Positions 48,465-61,204 of a stretch of 64,000 nt of DNA are shown here, piece by piece. The position numbers and the translations under genes were made by a program. How positions within the stretch are numbered: the stretch's first letter is position 1; every line of letters starts with the position of its first letter. Under the pieces are notes generated by a model that saw only the letters and a list, made by a program, of their open reading frames with translations, did no database searches and was not told the origin of the DNA. Where the stretch lies: contig NZ_CP030265.1 of the NCBI RefSeq assembly GCF_008843145.1, forward strand, positions 4,146,501 through 4,210,500, in the 5' to 3' direction. The stretch is from Skermanella pratensis (lineage in GTDB: Bacteria > Pseudomonadota > Alphaproteobacteria > Azospirillales > Azospirillaceae).

Positions 48465-49268
48465 ATGAGTCACGGCTTCGCCCTCATCACCGGCGGCACC
48501 ACCGGCATCGGCGCCGCCTTCGCCAAGCTCCTACCGGAAAGCACCAGCCTGCTGCTCGTCGCGCGCAACGAGGAGAAGCTCGCCGAACGTCGCGCCGAAC
48601 TGGAACGGCCGGGCCGGACGGTGGAGACGGTCGCCGCCGACCTTTCCACGCGGGAAGGCCGCGACAAGGTTCTGGACAAGGCGGCCGAGTGCGAGATCGA
48701 CCTGCTGATCAACAATGCGGGCGCCGGCCGATTCGCCCGCGTCCTGGACAACGCCCCCGACGACGAACTGGCGACGGTGGAACTGAACGTCGTAGCCCCC
48801 ACCGTGCTGACCCGCGCGCTGCTGCCGGGCATGATCGAGCGCGCCCGGCGCGACCGCCGGCGGTGCGGGCTGATCCTGGTGTCGAGCACGACGGCCTTCC
48901 AGCCGATCCCGTTGCTGACCACCTATTCCGCGACCAAATCATTCGTGCTGGCCTATGGCGAGGGCCTGCGGGAGGAGACGCGACGAGACCCGCTGGACCT
49001 GCTGGTGCTCTGCCCCGGCGCCACGCGGACAGAGTTCAGCGAGCGCTCCGGTTTCGACCTGGGCAGCATCCCCGGTGCCGACGACCCCATGAAGGTGGCG
49101 CGCGAGGGACTGGAGAACCTGGGCCATTGCACCGTCCATGTGGTCGGAATGGGAACCCGGGCGGCGCTGACCCCGTTCCTGATCCCGCGCCGTATCGCCA
49201 CGACGGGGGCCGGCGCGATCATGTCGATCCTGGGCAAGGTCAACCGCCTGAAGCCGCGCCAGATGTGA
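48465..49268 (+). CDS. Short-chain dehydrogenase/reductase (SDR)
   Basis: A 267-aa NAD(P)-dependent oxidoreductase. The nucleotide motif TGGTTGIGAAFA starts at residue 8, the NNAGAGRF element (NNAG) lies near residue 84, and the catalytic YSATKSF (YxxxK) lies near residues 154-160, preceded by a Ser (VSSTTAF). The substrate is unknown. It resembles the DltE/YqjQ-type classical SDRs. Divergent from the MaoC gene, with 237 bp between them. Confidence 0.9.
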   Translation: MSHGFALITGGTTGIGAAFAKLLPESTSLLLVARNEEKLAERRAELERPGRTVETVAADLSTREGRDKVLDKAAECEIDLLINNAGAGRFARVLDNAPDDELATVELNVVAPTVLTRALLPGMIERARRDRRRCGLILVSSTTAFQPIPLLTTYSATKSFVLAYGEGLREETRRDPLDLLVLCPGATRTEFSERSGFDLGSIPGADDPMKVAREGLENLGHCTVHVVGMGTRAALTPFLIPRRIATTGAGAIMSILGKVNRLKPRQM

Positions 49269-49280
49269 TGCAAGGCGGCA

Positions 49281-49904
49281 TCACCCGGCGCGCAGGGCGT
49301 GCCACAGGGTGCTGACCGCGAAGCCGATGAACATCACGCCGGTCGCGCGGATGATCCAGACCTCCCCCGACCGGTACAGGCGGCGCAGCGGCGGCGTTCC
49401 GACCAGCCAGATCAGGATGACGTCCGCGACCAGGAATCCGGCGAACACCGCGCCCAGCAGGAGCGGCGCGTTGGCGGCGGTCAGGGAGTCCAGGTCCTGG
49501 GCCAGCAGGGCCGTGAAGACGGACAGGGTGACAGGGTAGCTCTTGGGATTGGTGACCCCGAACATCAGGCCGCGGGCCAGAGGCCGCCGCACGGAGGTCG
49601 AGACCTGCCCCGCGGCATCGCGCCGGACCAGCACGGCGCGGCCCCCGAGATAGAGCAGGTACGCCCCGCAGACCAGCGCCAGCACCTGGAACACGACAGG
49701 CGCTATGACCTTGGCGCCGATCAGCGCGGTCAGCGCCAGCATCGCCCACAGGGTGTCGCCGACCAGATGCCCGGCCAGGAAGCCAGCCCCGGCCCGCCGC
49801 CCCTGGGACGCGCCGATACCCAGCAGGGCCAGCACGGCGGGTCCGGGTGTCAGGACGACGATGGCGCCCGCCATCGCGGCTGCCAGCAGGATCGACGCTT
49901 CCAT
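49281..49904 (-). CDS. LysE family amino-acid exporter
   Basis: A 207-aa membrane protein with about six helices. The N-terminus (ILLAAAMAGAIVVLTPGPAVLALLG) has the TPGP motif of LysE/RhtB exporters, and FGVTNPKSYPVTLSVF matches the conserved NPK region. I chose ATG 49904 (MEASILL); ATG 49931 is possible but adds hydrophilic residues. Substrate unknown. Convergent with the SDR gene, 12 nt between stops. Confidence 0.9.
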   Translation of the reverse strand: MEASILLAAAMAGAIVVLTPGPAVLALLGIGASQGRRAGAGFLAGHLVGDTLWAMLALTALIGAKVIAPVVFQVLALVCGAYLLYLGGRAVLVRRDAAGQVSTSVRRPLARGLMFGVTNPKSYPVTLSVFTALLAQDLDSLTAANAPLLLGAVFAGFLVADVILIWLVGTPPLRRLYRSGEVWIIRATGVMFIGFAVSTLWHALRAG

Positions 49905-50073
49905 AGTGCTTCGCTTGTCCGTCCAGTGCATCGGGCTTCAAGGGTGGCGGCATCCTGGAGCGACGGAGGATCGCGGGCAAGGGTCTAGAATGCCCGGCGT
50001 CGGCCTTTTTAGGCAATTGCCTGCGCCCGCCGATGATGGCATTCAAAATGTCTCGTCTTCATCGGAGCTCCCC

Positions 50074-51108
50074 GTGCCGGACCTCGCCGCACCCGCCTCA
50101 TCCCCAGCCGATCTGGCGGCAGCAGCGCCCATTCGCCCGGAGCCGCCGCCGGCCATCGGCTGGCTGACCTTGCCCGACGGGGCGGTCGTCCGCCACGCCT
50201 GCTGGGAACCGGACGCGGCGCCCCGCGCGACGCTGCTGATGCTGAACGGTCGGTCCGAGTTCATCGAGAAGTACGAAGAGCTGGCGCGGGACTGGAACGC
50301 CCGGGGGTTCCGCGTCTTCAGCCTGGACTGGCGCGGCCAGGGACTTTCAACCCGGCCGCTGCCGCCGCCGCGCCAGCAGCGCCATTACCTGACCGACTTC
50401 GCGATCCTGGAGGAAGACCTGCAGGTCTTCCTGGAACGGGTCGTGGTGCCGCGCCAGGCCGGGCCGCTGGTGCTCTATGCCCACTCCATGGGAGGGCATG
50501 TCGCGGCGCGGTATCTCACGTCCGGCTGGCACCATTTCGCCGCCGCCGTGCTGTCGGCCCCCATGGCGGACATAAGCACCCAGGGGTTCCCGCGCCCTTT
50601 GGTCCGGGCGCTGGCGGCGCTGATGAGTTTCGCCGGGTTCGGCACCGCCTATGCCTTGGGCCATGGCGACTATGATCCGGACCGGCAGGATTTCGCGACC
50701 AACCCGGTTTCCCGCGACGTCAGGCGCTGGGCGATCCATCACCAGTGGTTCCGGGCGCATCCGGAACTGCGGGTCGGCGGAGTCACCTGGGCCTGGCTGC
50801 ACGCGACCTTCCGCTCCGTGGACCTGCTGGCCCGGCCGGAGACAAGCGCCGCCGTCGACCTGCCCATGCTGGTGCTGAGCCCGGTTCAGGACCCGCTGAT
50901 CCCTCCCGACGCCCACCGGGACCTGTGCCGGCGCTATCACAAGTGCCGGCTGGTGCGCTACCCCGAGGCCCGGCACGAGATCATGATGGAGACCGACGAT
51001 CTGCGCGCGCGGGCCTGGGCCGATATCGACGGCTTCCTCGCCGAGGTGCTGCCGGCCGCGCCCGCCTTACGAGGAGGGGTACTCGGCGACGCCGCCATGG
51101 GCGCCTGA
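50074..51108 (+). CDS. Alpha/beta hydrolase, lysophospholipase type
   Basis: A 344-aa serine hydrolase of the Hydrolase_4/PldB group. The oxyanion region is [18 protein letters not shown], the nucleophile is Ser138 in AHSMGGH, and a late Asp (PVQDPLIPP) and His (EARHEIMME) complete a likely triad. I chose GTG 50074 because a GGAG site lies 6 nt upstream and the preceding segment has non-coding composition; ATG 49990 is an in-frame alternative. The last 42 nt overlap the convergent pyrE. Confidence 0.88.
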   Translation: MPDLAAPASSPADLAAAAPIRPEPPPAIGWLTLPDGAVVRHACWEPDAAPRATLLMLNGRSEFIEKYEELARDWNARGFRVFSLDWRGQGLSTRPLPPPRQQRHYLTDFAILEEDLQVFLERVVVPRQAGPLVLYAHSMGGHVAARYLTSGWHHFAAAVLSAPMADISTQGFPRPLVRALAALMSFAGFGTAYALGHGDYDPDRQDFATNPVSRDVRRWAIHHQWFRAHPELRVGGVTWAWLHATFRSVDLLARPETSAAVDLPMLVLSPVQDPLIPPDAHRDLCRRYHKCRLVRYPEARHEIMMETDDLRARAWADIDGFLAEVLPAAPALRGGVLGDAAMGA

Positions 51109-51780
51109 CCACTCCACCGGGTTGTTCAGGAACTTCTCGACCTCGCCCAGGGTGTGGGTGTCGAAATAGTTGTTGTCCTTGGCGACGCGCAGCACGTCCC
51201 ACCAGGTCGCCAGCGCATGCAGGCGCACGCCCATGTTGGCCATGTTGGTGCGGCTCTGCGGGAAGATCCCGTAGTGGAAGACCACGAAGGTGTCGGACAC
51301 CCGGGCGCCGGCGTCGCGAAGCGCCTGGACGAAGTTGATCTTGCTCTTGCCGTCGGTGGTCAGGTCCTCGACCAGCAGGGTGCGGGCTCCCTCCACCACG
51401 TCGCCCTCGATCTGGGCGTTGCGTCCGAAGCCTTTGGGCTTCTTCCGGATGTACTGCATCGGCAGGGCCAGGCGGTCGGCGATCCAGGCGGCGAACGGGA
51501 TGCCTGCGGTCTCGCCGCCGGCGACGATGTCGATCGATTCGAACCCGATCTCGCGGGCCAGGGTGGCCGTCGCGAAATCGATCACCGCGCCGCGGGCGCG
51601 CGGATAGGAGATGATCTTGCGGCAGTCGATATAGACCGGGCTTGCCCAGCCCGAGGTGAAGATGAACGGCTTGTCGCCGTTGAAATGCACGGCCTTGATC
51701 TCGATCAGCATCTTGGCGGTGAGCGTGGCGATGAAGTCCGGATCGTATGTCGCGCTGAGCGAGGTCTGGGGCGAGGTCAT
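51067..51780 (-). CDS. pyrE: Orotate phosphoribosyltransferase
   Basis: A 237-aa enzyme that converts orotate and PRPP to orotidine 5'-phosphate. It has [15 protein letters not shown] at the orotate site, [15 protein letters not shown], and the PRPP motif [13 protein letters not shown] near residues 137-149. Slightly longer than E. coli PyrE (213 aa), as in other alphaproteobacteria. It follows pyrC (28 nt between them) in the same direction. Confidence 0.95.
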   Translation of the reverse strand: MTSPQTSLSATYDPDFIATLTAKMLIEIKAVHFNGDKPFIFTSGWASPVYIDCRKIISYPRARGAVIDFATATLAREIGFESIDIVAGGETAGIPFAAWIADRLALPMQYIRKKPKGFGRNAQIEGDVVEGARTLLVEDLTTDGKSKINFVQALRDAGARVSDTFVVFHYGIFPQSRTNMANMGVRLHALATWWDVLRVAKDNNYFDTHTLGEVEKFLNNPVEWSGAHGGVAEYPSS

Positions 51781-51808
51781 GGGCGGGATCCGTGGCAGGA
51801 GTCAGAAG

Positions 51809-52867
51809 TCAGGATTCGGGAACGAGGCGCCAGTCCAGGCGCTCGCCGCTCTGGAAGGGAAGCACGGCGTCGCCGTCGGCGGACAGGACGATGTCCGGCA
51901 CGGTCTGGCCGCTCCGTTCCAGCGTGACCGTGTCGGGGTTGGGGTCCAGGCCGTAGAAGCGGGGGCCGTTCAGGCTGGCGAAGGCCTCGAACCGGTCGAG
52001 CGCTCCCTCTTCCGCGAAGACCTGGGCATAGACCTCCACCGCGGTCGGCGCCGTGAAGACGCCGGCGCAGCCGCAGGCGCTTTCCTTGGCGGTGACGGGA
52101 TGGGGGGCCGAGTCGGTGCCGAGGAAGAACGGTGCCGCTCCCGACGTGGCGGCGCGGCGCAGTGCCAGCCGGTGGCGTTCGCGCTTGGCGATCGGCAGGC
52201 AGTAGAGGTGCGGCCGGATGCCGCCCGCGAAGATGTGGCTCCGGTTGATCACCAGATGATGGGCGGTGATGGTGGCGCCCAGCCGGCCGCTCGCGTCGGC
52301 CGAGACGAAGTCCGCCGCCTCCTCCGTGGTGATGTGCTCGAACACCACCTTCAGCTCCGGATAGCGCTTCAGCAGCGGCGCCAGCACGCGGTCGATGAAC
52401 ACGGCCTCGCGGTCGAAGATGTCCACGTCCTGGTCGGTCACCTCGCCGTGGACCAGCAGCGGCATGCCGATGCGCTGCATCCGCTCCAGCACGCCTGCGA
52501 CCTTGTCGAGGCCGGTCACGCCGTGGGCCGAGTTGGTGGTGGCGTGCGCAGGGTACAGCTTGACCGCGGTGAAGACGCCTTCCGCATGGCCGCGCGCGAT
52601 CTCCTCCGGATCGGCGCCATCGGTCAGGTAGCAGGTCATCAGCGGCTGGAAAGCCGAGCCTTCCGGCAGGGCGTCGCGGATCGCGGCGGCGTAGCTCTTC
52701 GCCTGCTCCACCGTGGTGACCGGCGGCTTCAGGTTGGGCATGATGATGGCGCGGCCGAACTGCCGGGCGGTGAAGGGCAGCACCGCCTTCAGCATGGCGC
52801 CGTCGCGCAGATGCAGGTGCCAGTCGTCGGGACGGCGTATGGTGAGGCTGTTCGGCGTGTCTGGCAT
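51809..52867 (-). CDS. pyrC: Dihydroorotase (class II)
   Basis: A 352-aa zinc hydrolase acting two steps before OMP. It has the HxH metal site [13 protein letters not shown] near residues 15-27, the carboxylated-lysine segment [12 protein letters not shown] near residue 100, and further His ligands in LVHGEV and [11 protein letters not shown]. The length matches E. coli PyrC. I chose ATG 52867 ([13 protein letters not shown]); ATG 52903 is also in frame. Same direction as pyrE, so a pyrC-pyrE pyrimidine operon. Confidence 0.95.
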   Translation of the reverse strand: MPDTPNSLTIRRPDDWHLHLRDGAMLKAVLPFTARQFGRAIIMPNLKPPVTTVEQAKSYAAAIRDALPEGSAFQPLMTCYLTDGADPEEIARGHAEGVFTAVKLYPAHATTNSAHGVTGLDKVAGVLERMQRIGMPLLVHGEVTDQDVDIFDREAVFIDRVLAPLLKRYPELKVVFEHITTEEAADFVSADASGRLGATITAHHLVINRSHIFAGGIRPHLYCLPIAKRERHRLALRRAATSGAAPFFLGTDSAPHPVTAKESACGCAGVFTAPTAVEVYAQVFAEEGALDRFEAFASLNGPRFYGLDPNPDTVTLERSGQTVPDIVLSADGDAVLPFQSGERLDWRLVPES

Positions 52868-53046
52868 CGCATGCGGTCCGCTGACGGGGGGCTCTTCAGG
52901 CATTCGCCTCAGCGGGTTTTAGAGACTTTGCCGTCCCGGCTCAACCGGCATGGTCGGTGGTCTGGTTTGCGTAGGGCATCGGAAGCCGCTAGATTGCCGG
53001 CCCTGTTGAAGCTCCCCGAAAAATCCGGCCCCCGAAGAAAACCGAC

Positions 53047-54396
53047 ATGAGCCTGATCCAAGCCAAGACCCCGCCGGGCGTGATGGAACTGCTGCCCAAG
53101 GACCAGGTCGCTTTCCAGCGCTTCCTGGACACAATCCGGCGCGGATACGAGCGCTTCGGCTTCCTGCCGGTGGAAACCCCGGTGTTCGAAACGGTGGACG
53201 TGCTGCTGACCAAGACCGGCGGCGAGACCGAGAAGCAGGTCTATTTCGTCCAGTCCACCGGCGCGCGCCAGCAGGGCAAGGACGCCGAACTGGCGCTGCG
53301 CTTCGACCTGACCGTGCCGCTGGCCCGCTATGTGGCCGAGCACGAGCACGACCTGGCCTTCCCGTTCCGCCGGTACCAGATGCAGCGGGTCTATCGCGGC
53401 GAGCGGGCCCAGAAGGGTCGGTTCCGCGAATTCTACCAGTGCGACATCGACGTGATCGGCAAGGACAGCTTGGCCGTCGCCTATGACGCCGAGATGCCGG
53501 CGGTGATCTACCACGTCTTCCGCGAGCTGAACGTCGGCGGCTTCACCATCAACTTCAACAATCGCAAGATGCTGGCCGGCCTGTTCGAGACCTTCTCGAT
53601 CGAGGACGGCGAGCGGCGCAAGCTGGCGCTTCGCGAGATCGACAAGCTGGACAAGATCGGCCGGGACAAGGTGATCGAGAGCCTGTCCGGCGACGGGATC
53701 GGGCTGGACCGCGAGCTTGCGACGCGGCTTCTGGACGCCATCGGCCTGACCGGCACCAATGCCGAGATCATGTCGGCCCTGGGCGCCATGGCGGGCAGGA
53801 GCGAGCTGTTCGCCCAGGGACTGGCGGAGCTGGAAGCCGTGCTGGCCGGCCTGAAGGCGCTGAAGGTGCCGGAGGAGTTCTACCGGATCAACCCGGCCAT
53901 CGCGCGCGGGTTGGACTATTACACCGGCACTGTCTACGAGACCTTCCTGAACGACTTCCCCGGGATCGGCAGCGTCTGCTCGGGCGGGCGCTACGACAAT
54001 CTGGCCAGCCACTACACCAAGTCGAGGCTGCCGGGCGTCGGCATCTCGATCGGCGCCACCCGCCTGTTCTACCAGCTGAAGGAAGCCGGCGTCATCAAGG
54101 GCGACGGCAGCACCAGCGCCGTCCTGGTGACCCAGCTGGATCCGGCATTGTCCGCCGATTACCTCGCCATCGCCGCCGAGCTGCGCGATACCGGGATCAA
54201 CACGGAGGTGCAGTTCGAGGCCTCCAAGATCGCCAAGCAGCTCAAATACGCCGACCGCGCCGGTATCCGCTTCGCCGTCCTGATGGGCACCGACGAGCAG
54301 GCGCGCGGCACGGTGACGCTGAAGGACCTGGGCAAGGGCGAGCAGCACGACGTGCCGCGGGCGGAACTGGCGGAGCGGATCCGCAGCCTGCTTTAG
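53047..54396 (+). CDS. hisS: Histidyl-tRNA synthetase
   Basis: A 449-aa class II synthetase. Motif 1 lies around the first 80 residues, [16 protein letters not shown] and [16 protein letters not shown] form motif 2, and the histidine-specific [12 protein letters not shown] and GGRYDNL segments lie near residues 290-320. The C-terminal anticodon domain starts near residue 355 (SAVLVTQLD). Divergent from pyrC. Confidence 0.96.
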   Translation: MSLIQAKTPPGVMELLPKDQVAFQRFLDTIRRGYERFGFLPVETPVFETVDVLLTKTGGETEKQVYFVQSTGARQQGKDAELALRFDLTVPLARYVAEHEHDLAFPFRRYQMQRVYRGERAQKGRFREFYQCDIDVIGKDSLAVAYDAEMPAVIYHVFRELNVGGFTINFNNRKMLAGLFETFSIEDGERRKLALREIDKLDKIGRDKVIESLSGDGIGLDRELATRLLDAIGLTGTNAEIMSALGAMAGRSELFAQGLAELEAVLAGLKALKVPEEFYRINPAIARGLDYYTGTVYETFLNDFPGIGSVCSGGRYDNLASHYTKSRLPGVGISIGATRLFYQLKEAGVIKGDGSTSAVLVTQLDPALSADYLAIAAELRDTGINTEVQFEASKIAKQLKYADRAGIRFAVLMGTDEQARGTVTLKDLGKGEQHDVPRAELAERIRSLL

Positions 54397-54513
54397 GGCC
54401 ACAGATGACGGCGATGATCGGGGCGGCATCTCCAATCGTCGCCTTTCATCTTTAGCGAGATGCTTGCCTGGTCCGCAGGTCGGATAGAGCGAAGCGGCAC
54501 CCGACTTACAAGA

Positions 54514-55208
<695 letters not shown>

Positions 55209-55212
<4 letters not shown>

Positions 55213-56459
55213 GCCGCACCCCGGATGATGTCCACCGGGTTCGCCCCCGCCGCCCGGCGCGCCGGTAACCAGGCGGCCACTCCCGAAGCCGCCAGGGAGA
55301 ACAGCCCGCCGATCCAATAGTGGGTCAGCGACCATTCCAGGAAGAAGCGGTCGTTCCGGACCATGCCGCCGACATCGAAGCGGATGCTGGCGAGCAGCGA
55401 CGTCAGCCCGAAGCCGATCAGCCAGCCGAGCACCGCGCCGATGACGCCGATCATCAGTCCCTGCATCAGGAAGGTCCGGCGAATATCGGCCTCGGTCAGG
55501 CCGATGCTCTTCAGGATCGCGATGTCCCGCGACTTCTCGTACACGACGGTCGAGATGATATTGAAGATGCCGAAGGCGGCGACCACCATGATGGCGCCGA
55601 CGGTGGAGTACATGATCGCGTTCTGGATCCTGAAGACGCCGAAGACCCCTTCGTTCGCCTCCTGCCAGCTTTCGGCCCGGTAGCCATAGAGCGCCTCGAT
55701 CCGGGACGCCACCTCGCGCGCCTCGTCCACCCGGTCGAGGCGGACGCGGATCTGGTTGATCACGTTGGCCCTGGATTGCAGGATCTGGGACTTCTTCAGC
55801 AGGATATAGGCCTGCCCCTCGTCGAGGTTGACGATGCCGGTGCGGAACAGCCCGACCAGCTTGACCCGCAGGATCACGCCGGCCGGCGAGATCGCGTTCA
55901 GGCTGTCGCCCATCCCGGCACCCAGCTTGTCCGCCAGACCCACCCCCAGGACGATGCCGTTGGCGGCGCTGGACAGGTCGGCCAATCGGCCCTCGACCAT
56001 ATCCTGCTCCAGCTGGGTGACGCGGACCTCGCGCTCCGGCACGATGCCGATCAGGCTGGCGCTCTGGTCGGCGCTGCCGTAGCGCAGGATCACCTGCCCG
56101 CTGAGCGACGGCGCCACCGACAGTCCCGGCCATTCCGACAGGGCCGCCACGAGGGTGCCGGCTTTGCGAATGCCGCGGATCTCGTTCCGCGGCTTCAGCC
56201 CGTGCAGCACCACGGCGCCGCCGGGAAAGGCCGCGGAGACCGGTTGGACCGCCGGCTGGCGGAACTGGTCGCGCACGGTGATGTGGGGCGACGCATTGAT
56301 AACGGTATCGACGAAATAGCTCTGGAAGCCCTGCATCAGCGCCGCCATGGCGATGAAGAACCCCACGCCCAGCGCCACGCCCATGACAGACACGATCGTC
56401 TGCCGCTTGCGGCCCAGGATATGGGTCAAAGCGAGATCGAGAAGGAGCGGGCGCGGCAT
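55209..56459 (-). CDS. ABC exporter permease, FtsX/MacB type
   Basis: A 416-aa permease with an N-terminal helix (IVSVMGVALGVGFFIAMAALMQGF), a long periplasmic MacB-type domain (about residues 50-280), and three C-terminal helices in the FtsX domain (VGAIMVVAAFGIFNIISTVVYEK, MIGVIGAVLGWLIGFGLTSLL). Its partners are the ATPase gene (overlap 4 nt) and the HlyD gene (10 nt upstream in transcription). The substrate is unknown. Confidence 0.92.
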
Positions 56460-56468
56460 GGCGGCACC

Positions 56469-57488
56469 TCAGGATCGCTGCTGCTTCGGCCGGACGGCCG
56501 AACCGTCGGCCAGCCCCTGCGGCGGGTCGAGCACGACGGTTTCTCCTTCCGCCAAGCCATCCCGGATCTCCACGACGCCCTGCCCGACCACGCCCATGAC
56601 GACGGGCCGCCGCTCCGCGCGTCCGTCCCGCATCACGAAGACATGGCCGGCGGACAGGGCGGACTGGGGCACCAACAGGGCGGCGTCCTCCCGTCGCACC
56701 AAGATGTTGGTCTCCACCGTCATCCCGATCATCAGCGGCGTGTCCGGCGGCAGGGCGATCCTGACCCGATAGCTCTTGTTGACGGGATCGCCCTTCGGCG
56801 TGATGTCGGCGACGATGCCCTCCAGCACCCGGCCGGCGAAGGCGTCGGCCTTGATCAGGGCCGGCTGCCCCGAGGATATCTGGGGGATGTCTTCCTCGTC
56901 CACCTCGGCCTCGATTCGCAAGGGGGTGGGTTGGCCGATCCAGAAAAGGACGTCCTCGGGCCGGGCGATCTCGCCGATCTCGCCGTCGCGGCGCAGGACC
57001 ATGCCGTCCATGGGCGCCCTCAGCCTGTGGTCCTCGACCCGCTGGCGAGCCGCGTTGAGGTTGGCGGCGGCTTGGTCGAGCTGGCTGCGGGCGCGCTCCT
57101 CCACCTGGGTCGTCGTCACGCCCCGCCGCGCCAGCTCGGAGACCCGGTCCAGCTCGGACCGCAGGAAGCGCAGTTCGGCTTCGAGCTGGGCGACCGCGGC
57201 CCGGTGCTCGCGGTCGTCCAGGCGCATCAGGATCTGGCCGGTCTTGACCGCGTCGCCCTCGAACGCCTCGACCGAGGCGATCCGGCCGGTGCCGAGCGGC
57301 TGGACCTTGGCCCAGGAGACCGGCTCCACCGTGCCGCTGGCATAGACCGCCTCGACCGCCGGTCCGCGGCCGACCGTCGCCGTCGCGACCGCGGGAACCC
57401 CGTAGAGATGCTGGAACAGACCCAGGGCGAGGATGGTGCAGGCCAGGAGGAAGGTGGTAATGAGGAAGCCGCGCCTGATCCTGTGCAT
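56469..57488 (-). CDS. Periplasmic adaptor subunit (HlyD/RND-MFP type)
   Basis: A 339-aa membrane fusion protein with an N-terminal membrane anchor (ITTFLLACTILALGLFQHLYG). A biotinyl-lipoyl-like first half (VKTGQILMRLDD), a coiled-coil hairpin of about 60 residues (near residues 95-150), the second lipoyl half (RAPMDGMVLRRDGEIGE) and a beta-barrel region follow. It is the first gene of the leftward exporter operon and would link the permease to an outer-membrane channel not seen here. Confidence 0.92.
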   Translation of the reverse strand: MHRIRRGFLITTFLLACTILALGLFQHLYGVPAVATATVGRGPAVEAVYASGTVEPVSWAKVQPLGTGRIASVEAFEGDAVKTGQILMRLDDREHRAAVAQLEAELRFLRSELDRVSELARRGVTTTQVEERARSQLDQAAANLNAARQRVEDHRLRAPMDGMVLRRDGEIGEIARPEDVLFWIGQPTPLRIEAEVDEEDIPQISSGQPALIKADAFAGRVLEGIVADITPKGDPVNKSYRVRIALPPDTPLMIGMTVETNILVRREDAALLVPQSALSAGHVFVMRDGRAERRPVVMGVVGQGVVEIRDGLAEGETVVLDPPQGLADGSAVRPKQQRS

Positions 57489-57602
57489 CTATCCGCCGAC
57501 ATGGTCGTTCAAGCCTCGGGCATCCTCCTATATAGGAAGGGGAAGTGCCAACCCTCCCATTCTTGGGGCGAACCGGCGGGCAGCCTCTTGATCCTTTCTC
57601 CC

Positions 57603-58025
57603 GTGCCGTCCCTCTCCGTTCCCCCGGCCGTCCTCGTCCACGGCATCGACGGCCTGCGCGCCGCCCTGGCCGCCGCGGCAAGCCTCGGGCGCCCGCTTAC
57701 TGTGGTGAGCTTCCCGGGGGCAGCCGGGTCCGCCGGGGCATCCTGGTTCCATGCCCTGGTGCGGGCGGGATCGGCGGAACATCCGGAGGTGCCGCTGACC
57801 GCGGTGCTTGACTGCGGCGAACAGCCCGGCCATGCGCTGGCGGCGCTGCGGGTGGGAGTCGGCCATCTGCTGCTGGCCGACTCGGTGCCGGCTTGGCCGC
57901 GCGTCCAGGCGATCGCGGAGGCCGCCGGGGCCACGCTGTACGGCTCGGCCGGCCCGGTCTTCGATCCGCGCTTCTTCCGCGATCCCATCCGGGAATGCCG
58001 CGAATGGCTCGCGGTAAACCCATAG
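57603..58025 (+). CDS. Hypothetical protein upstream of the class I aldolase
   Basis: A 140-aa protein from GTG 57603. It is Ala/Val rich and looks like an alternating strand/helix fold (VLVHGIDGLRAALAAAASLG, LTVVSFPGAAGSAG, LTAVLDCGEQPGHALAALRVG), possibly a partial TIM-barrel or Rossmann-like protein. I do not recognise the family. It ends 86 nt before the aldolase gene. The reading frame extends far upstream, but that part is antisense to the exporter operon. Confidence 0.65.
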   Translation: MPSLSVPPAVLVHGIDGLRAALAAAASLGRPLTVVSFPGAAGSAGASWFHALVRAGSAEHPEVPLTAVLDCGEQPGHALAALRVGVGHLLLADSVPAWPRVQAIAEAAGATLYGSAGPVFDPRFFRDPIRECREWLAVNP

Positions 58026-58111
58026 GGCGAACCGACGCAGCGTTGCAAATGGTGCCCCGAACGGCTATGCAAAGCCGCATTTCCGACAGAAAACAAATCG
58101 GGACCTGGACC

Positions 58112-59041
58112 ATGAAGATCACGCGCCGCGTCAAAGAGATCCTCGCCAATTACGAGAGCGACAATCCGGGAACCAAGGGCAACCTCGCCCGAATCCTGAT
58201 GGAAGGCCGTCTCGGCGGTACCGGCAAGCTGATCATCCTGCCGGTGGACCAGGGCTTCGAGCATGGCCCGGCGCGCAGCTTCGCGCCCAATGCCGCCGGC
58301 TACGACCCGCACTACCACTACCAGATGGCGATCGATGCCGGCCTGAGCGCCTATGCGGCTCCGCTGGGGCCGCTGGAGGCCGGTGCCGACACCTTCGCAG
58401 GCGCCATCCCGACCATCCTGAAGATGAACAGCGCCAACAGCCTGTCGCGCCAGAAGGAAGCGGCGGACCAGGCGGTGACCGCCAGCGTCAAGGACGCGCT
58501 GCGGCTGGGCTGCACGGCCATCGGCTTCACGATTTATCCCGGCTCCGACGCCATGTACCAGCAGTACGAGGAGATCCGGGAACTGAGCGCCGAAGCCAAG
58601 AGCTACGGCATCCCGACGGTCCTGTGGTCCTATCCCCGCGGCGGCCCCATCACCAAGGACGGCGAGTTGGCGGTCGATGTGATCGCCTATGCCGCCCACA
58701 TGGCGGCCCTGCTCGGCGCCCACATCATCAAGGTCAAGCTGCCGACCGATTATCTTGAGAACGTCGAGGCCAAGAAGGTCTACCAGGAGCGCCAGATCCC
58801 GATCGGCACCCTGCCCGAGCGGGTGCGCCACGTGATGCAGTCCTGCTTCAACGGCCGGCGCATCGTGGTGTTCTCGGGCGGCGCCCACAAGGGCGAGGAC
58901 GCCATCTTCGAGGACGCGCGGGCGATCCGCGACGGCGGCGGCAACGGCTCGATCATCGGCCGCAACAGCTTCCAGCGGTCCCGCGAAGACGCGCTGGCGC
59001 TGCTCGACCGGTTGATGAAGATCTATCTCGGGAAGGAATAA
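58112..59041 (+). CDS. fbaB: Class I fructose-bisphosphate aldolase (FbaB/DhnA type)
   Basis: A 309-aa archaeal-type class I aldolase that splits fructose 1,6-bisphosphate through a Schiff base. It has LPVDQGFEHGPARSF near residue 44, GFTIYPGSDAMYQQYEEI, LWSYPRGG, the Schiff-base strand HIIKVKLPTDY, and the phosphate-binding VFSGGAHKGEDA and NGSIIGRNSFQR near the end. ATG 58112 is preceded by GGACC. A terminator follows at 59055. Confidence 0.93.
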   Translation: MKITRRVKEILANYESDNPGTKGNLARILMEGRLGGTGKLIILPVDQGFEHGPARSFAPNAAGYDPHYHYQMAIDAGLSAYAAPLGPLEAGADTFAGAIPTILKMNSANSLSRQKEAADQAVTASVKDALRLGCTAIGFTIYPGSDAMYQQYEEIRELSAEAKSYGIPTVLWSYPRGGPITKDGELAVDVIAYAAHMAALLGAHIIKVKLPTDYLENVEAKKVYQERQIPIGTLPERVRHVMQSCFNGRRIVVFSGGAHKGEDAIFEDARAIRDGGGNGSIIGRNSFQRSREDALALLDRLMKIYLGKE

Positions 59042-59054
59042 CTCCCGGGCTTTC

Positions 59055-59102
59055 CGCTCCTCCGGGCCGGGCACCTGTGCCCCGGGTCCGGGGGAGCGTT
59101 TT
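59055..59102 (+). terminator. Intrinsic terminator after fbaB
   Basis: CGCTCC at 59055-59060 pairs with GGAGCG at 59093-59098, with inner CCGG and CCGGG pairings, and TTTT follows at 59099-59102. The stem is imperfect but long and GC-rich. Confidence 0.75.
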
Positions 59103-59125
59103 CATTTCTGGCGGAGTTTTCTTCC

Positions 59126-59758
59126 ATGGCGGACTGCCGCCTCTATCTCTGCACGCCGCCGGCGCTCGACCCGGCCGTGTTCGCCGACCAGCTGGCGCAA
59201 GCCCTGGATGCCGGAGACGTCGCCTGCGTCCAGGTCAGGCTGAAGGACGTGGACGACGACACCGTGCGCCGCGCCGTCGACGCGCTGCGGCCGATCTCGC
59301 AATCGCGCGGCGTCGCCTTGATCCTGAACGACCGGCCGGACCTGGCGGCGGAGACGGGGTGCGACGGTGTGCATGTCGGCCAGAGCGACTGGCCCTATGC
59401 AAAGGCGCGGAAGGCCGTGGGAGCCGACGCGATCGTGGGCGTGACCTGCCACGACAGCCGGCACCTGGCGATGGAAGCGGCGGAGGCCGGCGCCGACTAT
59501 GTCGCGTTCGGCGCGTTCTATCCGACAACGACCAAGCCGTCCCACTACCGGCCGGAGCCCGACCTGCTGCAATGGTGGTCGGAGATGATGGAAGTCCCCT
59601 GCGTGGCGATCGGCGGCATCACGCCCGGGAACTGTGCTCCGCTGGTCCAGGCCGGCGCCGACTTCATCTGTGTCGTCACGGCGGTGTGGAACCACCCGGA
59701 GGGTCCTGGCGCCGGGGTCAAGGCATTCAACGCGGCGATCGAGGCGGCGGCAGGCTGA
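59126..59758 (+). CDS. thiE: Thiamine phosphate synthase
   Basis: A 210-aa TIM-barrel enzyme joining HMP-PP and thiazole phosphate. It has [11 protein letters not shown] near residue 33, [22 protein letters not shown]-type segments (the pyrophosphate-binding NDRPDLA and HVGQSDW), [16 protein letters not shown] and [10 protein letters not shown]. The usual Gln-Xaa-Arg-Xaa-Lys (QVRLK) is present. It lies just past the fbaB terminator, with no recognisable TPP riboswitch. It converges on the aminotransferase gene. Confidence 0.92.
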   Translation: MADCRLYLCTPPALDPAVFADQLAQALDAGDVACVQVRLKDVDDDTVRRAVDALRPISQSRGVALILNDRPDLAAETGCDGVHVGQSDWPYAKARKAVGADAIVGVTCHDSRHLAMEAAEAGADYVAFGAFYPTTTKPSHYRPEPDLLQWWSEMMEVPCVAIGGITPGNCAPLVQAGADFICVVTAVWNHPEGPGAGVKAFNAAIEAAAG

Positions 59759-59777
59759 GCCTGCCGCCGTATCATTC

Positions 59778-61043
<1,266 letters not shown>

Positions 61044-61204
61044 CTACGCCCGCAGCCTGCGGCACGCAAGCGGCACGGCCGGTGGAGACAAGGCATCCGG
61101 CCGCCCGCATCGCGCGCAGGAAAGCGCAGGGGTGTCGACCGGCGCTTGCCGTCTATGCTAAAGTAGCGGCCCTACTCCACTTTCGTTGATGGAGCCGTAC
61201 GGCG

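Noticed and set aside
59042-59125. A TPP riboswitch before thiE
   Set aside because: Only 84 bp lie between fbaB and thiE, most of it terminator, and none of the conserved THI-box segments is present.
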